From Galbibacter marinus (lineage in GTDB: Bacteria > Bacteroidota > Bacteroidia > Flavobacteriales > Flavobacteriaceae): DNA of 33,920 nt. Of the stretch, positions 7,575-14,309 are shown one piece after another. A model generated the notes under the pieces. That model searched no databases, had not been told where the DNA came from, and worked only from the letters and a program-made list of their open reading frames with translations. Each line of letters opens with the position of its first letter. The first letter of the stretch is position 1. The position numbers were made by a program, and so were the translations under genes. Location: contig NZ_AMSG01000028.1 of the NCBI RefSeq assembly GCF_000300875.1, positions 1 through 33,920 on the forward strand, written 5' to 3'.

Positions 7575-8632
7575 ACCTGTGGGTAATTATTTAATCCTCC
7601 CTCGAGCTGATAAATTTTGCCATCTAACTGTTGGTTTAAATAGGTTAATGCTTTTTCGCTTCGTATTCCCGATTGACATATCAAAACAACTGTCCTTTTT
7701 AAATCTACCTCACCTGTTCGATTGGAGAGTTCTTGCAGTGGAATATTTATGGAGTCCTCAAGGTGAAAGTTTCTAAATTCCTCTGGGCTTCTTACATCTA
7801 CCAGTTGATAGTTTTTAGGATTGTGAAGAATCTTCTCAAACTGCTCCGCGGTAACTGACGCGCTTAGATGGCAGCTTATATGCTGATAATTCTCTTCCAA
7901 AGTTTTACGTGTTTGATTTTTCGAATTTGGCTCAAAACTAACCTGTTGAATTTTTTGCACCAACCCATCGTATAGCAATAGTTTTCCAGATAAGGGCTGA
8001 CCTATTCCTGTCAGGATCTTGATTACCTCCAAAGCTTGAAAATTTCCAATAATTCCTGGCAAAATCCCTAGCACCCCGTTGACATTACAGTCAGGCATCT
8101 CACCTTTACCTGGCATTTCTGGAAATAGACACCTATAGGTGGGGCCAGATTTGTAATTAAACACACTGACCTGCCCTTCAAAAGCATGTAAAGCTCCATA
8201 AACAAATGGTTTATTTATAATTACGCAGGCATCACTGATTAAATATCTGGTAGGAAAATTATCAGTGGCATCCACAATGACATCATAGGACTTTACTATA
8301 TCCAAAACATTATCTGTTCCTAGAAATTCATTATGGCTATGGAATTTTGTGGTTGAATTCTGAGCTTGTAATTTTTTAATGGAAACCTCTATTTTAGGTT
8401 TCCCAATGTCTTGTTCACCATATATAGGTTGTCGTTGTAGGTTACTGAGCTCGATCTTGTCATTTTCTACTATTCCTATAGTTCCAACACCCATGGCATT
8501 GAGGTACTGTAACACTGGAACCCCTAAGCCTCCAGCCCCAACAACTAACACGCTCGAATTTTGAAGTTTTCGCTGTCCTTCTACCCCAAATCCCTTTAAG
8601 GTCGTTTGTCGTATATATCTATTGGCATTCAT
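7565..8632 (-). CDS. moeB: MoeB/ThiF-type adenylyltransferase fused to a rhodanese domain
   Basis: A 355-residue two-domain protein. Residues about 1-250 are the E1-like ThiF/MoeB fold with the ATP loop VVGAGGLGVPVLQYL, the NLQRQ arginine motif, DATDNFPTRYLI and YRCLFPEMP. Residues about 260-355 are a rhodanese domain with VDVRSPEEF and the active loop CQSGIRS (Cys319). The likely job is to adenylate the C-terminal GlyGly of MoaD and charge it with sulfur, as MoeZ and eukaryotic MOCS3 do. The CxxC pairs that bind zinc in E. coli MoeB are not seen: the first reads TYRC and the later pair is missing. The ATG overlaps the mobA stop (TAATG). A ThiS-directed role in thiamine synthesis is possible but less fitting here. 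Confidence 0.88.
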   Translation of the reverse strand: MNANRYIRQTTLKGFGVEGQRKLQNSSVLVVGAGGLGVPVLQYLNAMGVGTIGIVENDKIELSNLQRQPIYGEQDIGKPKIEVSIKKLQAQNSTTKFHSHNEFLGTDNVLDIVKSYDVIVDATDNFPTRYLISDACVIINKPFVYGALHAFEGQVSVFNYKSGPTYRCLFPEMPGKGEMPDCNVNGVLGILPGIIGNFQALEVIKILTGIGQPLSGKLLLYDGLVQKIQQVSFEPNSKNQTRKTLEENYQHISCHLSASVTAEQFEKILHNPKNYQLVDVRSPEEFRNFHLEDSINIPLQELSNRTGEVDLKRTVVLICQSGIRSEKALTYLNQQLDGKIYQLEGGLNNYPQVWK

Positions 8633-9237
8633 TACGATTCTGGTTTTTCTTTAATTCTTTTTAGAAGATGCTGATATTGATCCTGATCGTTAATATTGAC
8701 AAGAACCTCATCGCGTAAAGGCTTTACAATTTCAGGTAAGTTCTCGGCTAAAAATTTAACAGGCGAACATGATATTTTTTTTTCTAAATAATCCTCAGCG
8801 GCACTTAGGCCTTTAGGCTCCCATATGGCAAAAAGCGGTTCCGGAAATGCTTTATCCATTGCTTTGTAAGTAGTTGCTACTCTCAAGGGATTTCTTTTAT
8901 CAATAAGTCTATTTATTGCCTGTAAATCTACCAATGGCATATCACAAGCTACCACTAACCATGCATGATCAGGATGTTTTCGATAAGCGCTCATTATACC
9001 GTTAAAAGGGCCAGGGTAAATATTTTGATCCACAACACACTTAACATCGGATGAGAATTGCTCTTGTTGATCCTTTCGAATACTCATATAAACCATATCA
9101 CAACACTCCCTAAGTAGATTGTAGATATGAAATCGCTGTGGTTGGATGTGGTATTCAAGCAATCCTTTGTCTACTCCCATACGAGTACTTTGTCCCCCAG
9201 CGAGCACTAGAGCATTGAGTTTAGCGATTGTATTCAC
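8632..9237 (-). CDS. mobA: Molybdenum cofactor guanylyltransferase MobA
   Basis: A protein of 201 residues with the nucleotide loop LVLAGGQSTRMGVDKGLL at the N-terminus, VVACDMPLVD for metal binding and FPEPLFAIWEP in the middle, all typical of MobA, which joins GMP to molybdopterin for DMSO-reductase-type enzymes. I choose the GTG at 9237 as start: a GGAGG lies 5 bases upstream (9243-9247), and the Met of the longer frame at 9276 would add 13 poorly conserved residues and overlap moaC by 56 bases. With GTG the overlap is 17 bases. The stop overlaps the moeB start (TAATG). Confidence 0.88.
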   Translation of the reverse strand: MNTIAKLNALVLAGGQSTRMGVDKGLLEYHIQPQRFHIYNLLRECCDMVYMSIRKDQQEQFSSDVKCVVDQNIYPGPFNGIMSAYRKHPDHAWLVVACDMPLVDLQAINRLIDKRNPLRVATTYKAMDKAFPEPLFAIWEPKGLSAAEDYLEKKISCSPVKFLAENLPEIVKPLRDEVLVNINDQDQYQHLLKRIKEKPES

Positions 9238-9694
9238 TTTTACCTCCAGATTTGTGGTTGAGTTGAATGCTGTCAATTACGATTTCATGTGACAAGGCTT
9301 TACACATGTCATAGATGGTAAGAGCACTTACTGAAACTCCTGTAAGAGCCTCCATTTCAACTCCAGTGCGCTCATTGCATTTTACAGTACAGATTATTTC
9401 TAGGCTATTTTCCTTGGGTTTAATATCGATCTGGATTTTAGACAAGGCTAATTGATGACAAAGAGGGATAAGATCTGCCGTTTTTTTTACCGCCTGTATT
9501 CCGGCAATCACAGCGGTCTGGATAATACTGCCTTTCTTATTGCTAAATTGTTCTTGTTTTAAGGTATTAAATACATCCTGGGGAAAAATAACCAGCCCTG
9601 ATGCTACCGCTATCCTACTACTTACAGCTTTGGCAGAAACATCCACCATGGTGGCCTGCCCTTGTTGATCAATATGTGAGAGTTGCTTAGTCAT
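9221..9694 (-). CDS. moaC: Cyclic pyranopterin monophosphate synthase MoaC
   Basis: A 157-residue cytoplasmic enzyme that, after MoaA, completes formation of cyclic pyranopterin monophosphate. Family motifs in order: GQATMVDVSAKA near the start, KKTADLIPLCHQLALSK, NERTGVEMEALTGVS, ALTIYDMCKALS and the terminal KSGGKS. Length matches the family (about 160) and the protein is not fused to MoaB, as happens in some species. It follows moaA after 30 bases and overlaps the start of mobA. Confidence 0.96.
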   Translation of the reverse strand: MTKQLSHIDQQGQATMVDVSAKAVSSRIAVASGLVIFPQDVFNTLKQEQFSNKKGSIIQTAVIAGIQAVKKTADLIPLCHQLALSKIQIDIKPKENSLEIICTVKCNERTGVEMEALTGVSVSALTIYDMCKALSHEIVIDSIQLNHKSGGKSEYNR

Positions 9695-9724
9695 TGTTGT
9701 GTTTCAATTAATGAAATAAGTTTA

Positions 9725-10708
9725 CTAGCCACCGATCGAAGTCATCGAATTTTGAAACACTCCGTCATAGCGTTTTTGTTCCTCAAAACCTGTTTTGGAT
9801 CTACTACCGATGGCTCTTTGAATTTCAGTTCTAATCATTTCGGTGGAATTTTCCGATCTTAAAAGCTCGCGAATATTCATTCGCGGTTTTCCATATAAAC
9901 AGGTAATCACATCCCCTGTAGCAGAAATCCTTAAGCGATTACAGCTCCCACAAAAGGTGCGAGAAAATGAAGGAATTATTCCAAAAGTGCCTTTGTGACC
10001 AGGGATCTTATAATTAATTGCTGTGGAAGTTGACGGAGATTTTAACTCCTGAATACCATCGAAATGCTCCGAAATATATTTGTAGATCGCTTTATAATCC
10101 CATCGAATTTTATTAAACGATTTAACCCCACCATTAAATGGCATTTCTTCTAAGAACCGTACCGATACATTATGGTATTTGGTTAATTCTAAAAGGGAAA
10201 GTACTTCTTGTTCATTTTGTCCCTCAAGAACAATGCAGTTAATACGAAGTTTAAAGTCCTTTTCAATGAGTCGCAGCATATTCTCATATACTATATCAAA
10301 TTGTTTTCTTCGTGTAATACGTTCAAAGGTTTTCTTGGTGATGGCATCCATACTTAGGTTGACATCTTTAATCCCCAATGATTCCAGCTCATCGATATAC
10401 GGTCCGATAAGAGTGGCATTAGTAGTTACAGATATCTCCTTGAGTCCCTCTAATGTGGTCAAATGCCGGAAGAGTTGCATTATATCCTTACGAACAAAAG
10501 GCTCTCCTCCAGTTAGTCTTATCTTATCTATACCTTGGTCAACCATAATACTACTGAGTTGACACAACTCCTCTATGGAAAATACCTCGGAGTGTTTTGC
10601 AAAATTAATACCCTCGGCAGGCATACAATAATTACAACGCAAATTACAGCGATCGGTTATGGCCAATCTTAAATAATTGATGACTCTATTGTGATTATCT
10701 ATAAGCAT
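9725..10708 (-). CDS. moaA: GTP 3',8-cyclase MoaA
   Basis: A 327-residue radical SAM enzyme that rearranges GTP in the first step of molybdopterin synthesis. The N-terminal iron-sulfur motif CNLRCNYC (CxxxCxxC) binds the SAM cluster, LTGGEP is the SAM-binding GGE motif, and the C-terminal second cluster is CGSCNRLRIS ending with ITC (CxxC-x13-C). The final two residues are the conserved GlyGly used in catalysis. All are intact. It lies 55 bases behind moaD in the same direction. Confidence 0.97.
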   Translation of the reverse strand: MLIDNHNRVINYLRLAITDRCNLRCNYCMPAEGINFAKHSEVFSIEELCQLSSIMVDQGIDKIRLTGGEPFVRKDIMQLFRHLTTLEGLKEISVTTNATLIGPYIDELESLGIKDVNLSMDAITKKTFERITRRKQFDIVYENMLRLIEKDFKLRINCIVLEGQNEQEVLSLLELTKYHNVSVRFLEEMPFNGGVKSFNKIRWDYKAIYKYISEHFDGIQELKSPSTSTAINYKIPGHKGTFGIIPSFSRTFCGSCNRLRISATGDVITCLYGKPRMNIRELLRSENSTEMIRTEIQRAIGSRSKTGFEEQKRYDGVFQNSMTSIGG

Positions 10709-10763
10709 AATTCTCTTCTACTTTGCCAATTGGTTGACTCATTCTATCTGGAGATTTGTTAGT

Positions 10764-11003
10764 TCACCCTCCACTTACAGGTGGTATAAGCGCTAGTTCA
10801 TCCGAGCAAGTTATCTGAACATCTTCATTAGCATAAGCGCTATTTACTGCCACGGCCAAAGACGACAAACGACCAAGGCCAGGATATTTTTGTTTTAAAT
10901 ATGCCTTTAATTGACCTACGTCTTTCAAGTTTTCACTTGCGGGAATATCTAAGACATCCTGACTTGTTATTTCCCTTGTAATACCAAAGAGTAAGACTTG
11001 CAT
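10764..11003 (-). CDS. moaD: Molybdopterin synthase small subunit MoaD
   Basis: A 79-residue ubiquitin-fold protein ending in PPVSGG; the terminal GlyGly becomes the thiocarboxylate that gives sulfur to the pterin. Seen: an N-terminal VLLFG strand and the LAVAVNSAY segment common in MoaD. It is the first gene of the operon and has a promoter-like element about 47 bases upstream. Its partner, the large subunit MoaE, would normally be encoded close by but is not found in the window. Confidence 0.9.
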   Translation of the reverse strand: MQVLLFGITREITSQDVLDIPASENLKDVGQLKAYLKQKYPGLGRLSSLAVAVNSAYANEDVQITCSDELALIPPVSGG

Positions 11004-11049
11004 GATTTTAAGTAATTTTCCAGTTTCAACATATAGGCCTTAAGTTAGC

Positions 11050-11057
11050 CAAATTTA
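11050..11057 (-). promoter_or_regulatory. Promoter -7 element for the molybdenum-cofactor operon
   Basis: On the minus strand this reads TAAATTTG, an exact match to the Bacteroidota -7 consensus TAnnTTTG. A TTG lies 24 bases further upstream (11082-11084), slightly beyond the usual 17-23. Transcription would start near 11043, leaving about 40 bases before the moaD ATG. It is the only such element I found upstream of the nine-gene run. Confidence 0.45.
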
Positions 11058-11102
11058 CCACAATTCTATTGGCATTTAAGGCAATTTAACATCCCGAAGT
11101 GG

Positions 11103-11882
11103 TTACTGTAGTTGAAGCACCTTTTTTAAGTCTAGTTCGGCAACAGATTTTATAATCATATCTGGTTTAAAAGCGTAATTGTTTAATTCTGCCTTTTTAG
11201 ATACTCCGGAGAGGGTTAGAATGGTTGTATATCCTAGTTGTATTCCTCCTAAAATATCCGTATCCATTGTATCGCCAATGATAATGGTTTCTTTAGCTTC
11301 CATTCCCAGGTATTTTCTTGCTGAACGCATCATAACTGGACTTGGTTTACCAACCGAAAATGCCTTCTTATTGGTCGCCTCTTCAATCATAGCTACAATA
11401 GCTTTAATCCCTAGATTGGACCAGCCTTGTTTCATAGGAGAAGGATCGAGATTGGTCGCTATTAATTTTGCGCCAGAGAGTATCATATCAACAGCATTAT
11501 TGACCATTTCTAAAGTAAAATTCCTACCCTCACCCACAACCACAAAATCAGGATTTTGATTCACTAGGGTATATCCATGTTGGTGAAGACTTGTAATTAA
11601 TCCACCCTCTCCAAGCACATAGGCGGTACCATTAGGATTCATAAATGATAAAAAATAAGCCGTAGCCATGGCACTGGTGTAAACGTTTTCTTCACTAATT
11701 TCTATCCCCATTCTAGCGACTTTATTAACCGTATCCAGAGGTGTACGCTGTGAATTGTTTGTCATAAACAAAAATGGGATTTTTTCCTTTTGAAGAGTTT
11801 TTATAAAAGTATCAGCTCCTGGAATTAAGGTGTCATTTTCGTATATAACCCCATCCATGTCTATTAGAAATCCTTTCTTCAT
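11103..11882 (-). CDS. NagD-type HAD-superfamily (IIA) sugar or nucleotide phosphatase
   Basis: A 259-residue HAD hydrolase. Motif I is FLIDMDGVIYEN with both catalytic aspartates, motif II is FMTNNSQRT, motif III lysine is in VGKPSPVMM, and motif IV is IIGDTMDTDILGG. The cap domain between motifs II and III is of the C2 type, as in NagD and AraL. Such enzymes remove phosphate from nucleoside monophosphates or sugar phosphates with broad range; the natural substrate cannot be told. It stands alone, upstream of and in line with the moaD promoter, with no clear promoter of its own and no terminator visible after it. Confidence 0.88.
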   Translation of the reverse strand: MKKGFLIDMDGVIYENDTLIPGADTFIKTLQKEKIPFLFMTNNSQRTPLDTVNKVARMGIEISEENVYTSAMATAYFLSFMNPNGTAYVLGEGGLITSLHQHGYTLVNQNPDFVVVGEGRNFTLEMVNNAVDMILSGAKLIATNLDPSPMKQGWSNLGIKAIVAMIEEATNKKAFSVGKPSPVMMRSARKYLGMEAKETIIIGDTMDTDILGGIQLGYTTILTLSGVSKKAELNNYAFKPDMIIKSVAELDLKKVLQLQ

Positions 11883-12326
11883 AATTTTTACTTTCTTTAT
11901 CTTTACTTGTGAATCCCTAAATTACAACTTAAAAATTAGCTATGTAAGTAAATAGGGGCAAATCACATTACTTAGATATCATATTTAATAATTTAACATT
12001 ACAATCTTATATTCCATGGAAAAAACATATTTTAAACCTAAAAATCTAAAGAAGTTCTAAAACATTACAACTGACCGCCAAAGCTCAAGCTAAATTTTTT
12101 GACTAATAAGGGAATGTTTTCAAAATAACCCATAAGTGCAGGAGTAAAATCGTTGAATGCAGTTGCAGATGATCTCAAGTGACCTTAGTACGTCTTAAGA
12201 GAGTTTCATGCTGGATTGGTTGCAAGTAAAATTGGAATATAATATGGTTTTTAAAGACAATGACATTGCTATTTGCCAAAACTTAGAACAGTACTTGGTA
12301 AATTAAAAATATTTAAACAATTAAAA
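11883..12326. other. Intergenic region of 444 bases between divergent genes
   Basis: AT-rich sequence between the starts of the HAD phosphatase and the purine nucleoside phosphorylase. It must hold promoters for both, but I see no exact TAnnTTTG element on either strand. A weak inverted repeat, TCTCAAG with CTTAAGA around a 14-base loop, lies near 12173-12200. A TTG-initiated extension of the phosphorylase frame from 12273 is not supported. No RNA gene is recognised. Confidence 0.5.
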
Positions 12327-13145
12327 ATGGTTCGAGAACAATTAATAGAAACAACTCAATATTTAATCAAAAAAGGTTTTGAAGCTCCTGAGGTTGGAAT
12401 AGTCCTTGGTACAGGACTTGGAAAACTTGCCGATGAGCTCAAAAATCCAATTGTGGCCCATTACAGTCACATTCCACATTTCCCATTAGCCACTGTGGAA
12501 TTTCATAGTGGAAAACTTATTTTTGGCGAAATCGAAGGGGTTAAAACCGTTGTCATGCAAGGAAGGTTTCACCTCTATGAGGGATATGATCCCCAACAAA
12601 TTACCTATCCAATTCGGGTGTTGCATAGTCTTGGAATTAAAAAATTATTAATTTCCAATGCTGCTGGTTCCATTAATTTGGATCTTAAAAAAGGTACTCT
12701 TATGCTTATAGATGATCATATTAATTTACAAGGAGGCTCCCCACTGGCCTTTAAGGAAGCCCCACTTCTCGGAGAACGTTTTGTTGACATGAGCCAGCCC
12801 TATGACAAGAAGCTCTGTACTGCCCTAATGGCTGCCGCAGAAAAAGAAGGGATTTCACTTAAAAAAGGTGTATATGCCTCTGTGATAGGACCTCAACTAG
12901 AGACTAGAGCTGAATATCGATATTTAAAATTAATCGGAGCAGATGCTGTAGGAATGAGTACCGTCCCTGAGGTGATTGTTGCCAACCATTTAAAACTACC
13001 AGTAGCGGCAATATCTGTAATAACTGATGAAGGGGATCCCGAAAATTTAGAAACAGTAAGTGTTAATGATATCATCAAGATAGCCGAAGAAGCAGAACCG
13101 AAAATGATGCGTTTATTCAAAGAGGTTATTAATAAAAGTATTTAA
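12327..13145 (+). CDS. Purine nucleoside phosphorylase (trimeric PNP family)
   Basis: A 272-residue enzyme of the PNP/MTAP family that cleaves purine nucleosides with phosphate to base and ribose-1-phosphate. Seen: phosphate loop GIVLGTGLG, QGRFHLYEGYDPQQITYPIRVL, SNAAGSIN, GVYASVIGPQLETRAEYR and GMSTVPEVIVANH. The start is the ATG at 12327; the frame extends upstream to a TTG at 12273, but those 18 residues are lysine-rich and not family-like. The residue that recognises the 6-oxopurine base in mammalian PNP (Asn243, in LITNKV) is Asp234 here (VITDEG), which could shift the enzyme toward 6-aminopurines. The family was assigned from motifs; MTAP-like activity cannot be excluded. Confidence 0.92.
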   Translation: MVREQLIETTQYLIKKGFEAPEVGIVLGTGLGKLADELKNPIVAHYSHIPHFPLATVEFHSGKLIFGEIEGVKTVVMQGRFHLYEGYDPQQITYPIRVLHSLGIKKLLISNAAGSINLDLKKGTLMLIDDHINLQGGSPLAFKEAPLLGERFVDMSQPYDKKLCTALMAAAEKEGISLKKGVYASVIGPQLETRAEYRYLKLIGADAVGMSTVPEVIVANHLKLPVAAISVITDEGDPENLETVSVNDIIKIAEEAEPKMMRLFKEVINKSI

Positions 13146-13190
13146 TTAAAAATAATTTTTGGATAACTCGTTAATTTTACGATTATTTTG

Positions 13191-13274
13191 ATGGAGAAGT
13201 ATTTTGAGATTTTCTTTAAGTTCTATGCAGAGTATCTTTGGTATTTTGGCTCTGTAATCTTCAGTTTTCACTAG
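13191..13274 (+). CDS. Possible 27-residue aromatic-rich mini-protein
   Basis: The frame starts with ATG and encodes MEKYFEIFFKFYAEYLWYFG followed by seven residues ending in H. Twelve of the 27 residues are Phe, Tyr or Trp, and acidic and lysine residues alternate with them in the first half, which would suit a small membrane-associated helix. No ribosome binding site or exact promoter precedes it and I recognise no family. A chance frame in AT-rich DNA would also tend to be rich in Phe and Tyr, so this is only a candidate. Confidence 0.15.
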   Translation: MEKYFEIFFKFYAEYLWYFGSVIFSFH

Positions 13275-13430
13275 GAAAACGTCGCTTATTATACTATTTA
13301 CGCTCATAGAATGGACAAAGGTGAAAGCTCTAGACTTGGGTAACTTTTAAATCTTACAATGGGACATTTAAATACATGGGATAATATCCACTTCAAAGGA
13401 AAAAACCAAGAGATTTGAGTGCAAATTAAG

Positions 13431-13438
13431 TATATTTG
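13431..13438 (+). promoter_or_regulatory. Promoter -7 element for clpP
   Basis: TATATTTG matches TAnnTTTG exactly. A TTTG occurs 13 bases upstream (13414-13417), which is closer than the usual spacing, so the -33 part is weak. Transcription would start around 13444, about 15 bases before the clpP ATG. Confidence 0.4.
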
Positions 13439-13458
13439 ATCTGGAAAAATTGTAAACT

Positions 13459-14001
13459 ATGGCAAAAACAAAGATTCAAGATAAAATTGATGCTTCTCAT
13501 TTAGAGCAGCGCACTGTATTTTTATGGGGACAGGTAGATGATAAATCTGCTAAACATGTGGTTGATCATCTGATGTATTTAGACAGTTTAAATAATGAAG
13601 AGATCAAGCTAATCATCAATAGTCCAGGTGGTTATGTGACCTCTGGATTTGCAATCCACGATACCATGAAAGCGATAAAAAGTCCTGTTTCAACCATCAG
13701 TACGGGATTTGCTGCCTCTATGGGTTCGATAATTTTATCAGCAGGCGAAAAAGGGAGAAGATTTATTTATCCCCATGCTCGTGTGATGATTCATCAACCT
13801 AGCGGAGGAGCTCGAGGACAAGCTTCTAATATAGAGATTCAGGCTAGAGAAATTATAAAAACCAAAGAGTTAAGTGCTCAGATTCTAGCAGATAATTGCG
13901 GACAGTCCTTTGAAAAAGTTATGAAGGATTTTAATCGTGACTATTGGATGGATGCAGATGAGTCCATTGAATACGGTATCGTTGACGGTATTTTAAAGTA
14001 A
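13459..14001 (+). CDS. clpP: ClpP-family serine protease (stand-alone paralogue)
   Basis: A 180-residue ClpP-type peptidase. The catalytic triad is intact: Ser87 in FAASMGS, His112 in VMIHQP and Asp161 in FNRDYWM. The oligomerisation segment NSPGGYVTSGFAIHDTM is also present. ClpP forms two heptameric rings and degrades proteins fed by an AAA+ unfoldase (ClpX or ClpA/C). The gene stands alone with its own promoter and terminator and without clpX or tig. It is shorter at the N-terminus than the usual 190-225-residue enzyme, so I read it as a second, accessory ClpP rather than the housekeeping copy; this is an inference. Confidence 0.88.
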   Translation: MAKTKIQDKIDASHLEQRTVFLWGQVDDKSAKHVVDHLMYLDSLNNEEIKLIINSPGGYVTSGFAIHDTMKAIKSPVSTISTGFAASMGSIILSAGEKGRRFIYPHARVMIHQPSGGARGQASNIEIQAREIIKTKELSAQILADNCGQSFEKVMKDFNRDYWMDADESIEYGIVDGILK

Positions 14002-14309
14002 TATCGCAACATAAAATAAATCGCATACCTTTAAAATGTCAACCGATTGGTTGGCATTTTTTGGTTAATAACCTAGATTTCTAAAGTTTACGCAGTCCAA
14101 AGTTAACTTGAAGGTTATTCTTGGTGATGTTCTAATACTGTAGGGTATACTCCCTCCTACTATACGTTAAAAAAACATATTGTATCCTCCATGCCATAAT
14201 GGCCACAACCAGCTGATTACGCCTCCAAGCATGTAGCTATACTAATGTTATTAAATGAGATTTTAAATTTCTTGTAATTCGTATTTTGTAAAGCGTAGAT
14301 TATAAGATG
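14002..14309. other. Intergenic region of 308 bases between convergent clpP and helicase genes
   Basis: Apart from the clpP terminator at 14033-14062 I see no gene. A short inverted repeat (GTATA near 14145 with TATAC near 14165) and otherwise AT-rich sequence fill the rest. No hairpin with a T-run on the minus strand was found directly after the helicase gene. Confidence 0.5.
14033..14062 (+). terminator. Rho-independent terminator of clpP
   Basis: A 9-bp stem ATGTCAACC / GGTTGGCAT (14036-14044 and 14049-14057, one G-T pair) with a GATT loop, followed by a run of six T (14057-14062). It starts 32 bases after the clpP stop. The A-run before the stem means it may also act weakly on transcripts coming from the minus-strand helicase gene. 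Confidence 0.8.

Larger units (their letters stand above)
13146..13458. other. Intergenic region of 313 bases between PNP and clpP
   Basis: AT-rich. It contains a 27-codon ATG frame at 13191-13274 and the clpP promoter element at 13431. No strong terminator hairpin follows the PNP gene; only a weak A/T stem near 13146-13160 is present. No RNA gene is recognised. Confidence 0.5.

Noticed and set aside
9238-9276. mobA start at the ATG at 9276
   Set aside because: It would add 13 residues not typical of MobA and a 56-base overlap with moaC; the GTG at 9237 has a good ribosome binding site.
12173-12200. Inverted repeat as a riboswitch or attenuator before the PNP gene
   Set aside because: The stem is 7 bp with a wobble pair and a 14-base loop, with no T-run or known riboswitch core.
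12273-12326. N-terminal extension of the purine nucleoside phosphorylase from a TTG
   Set aside because: The 18 extra residues are lysine-rich and unlike the family, and the ATG at 12327 gives the normal N-terminus.
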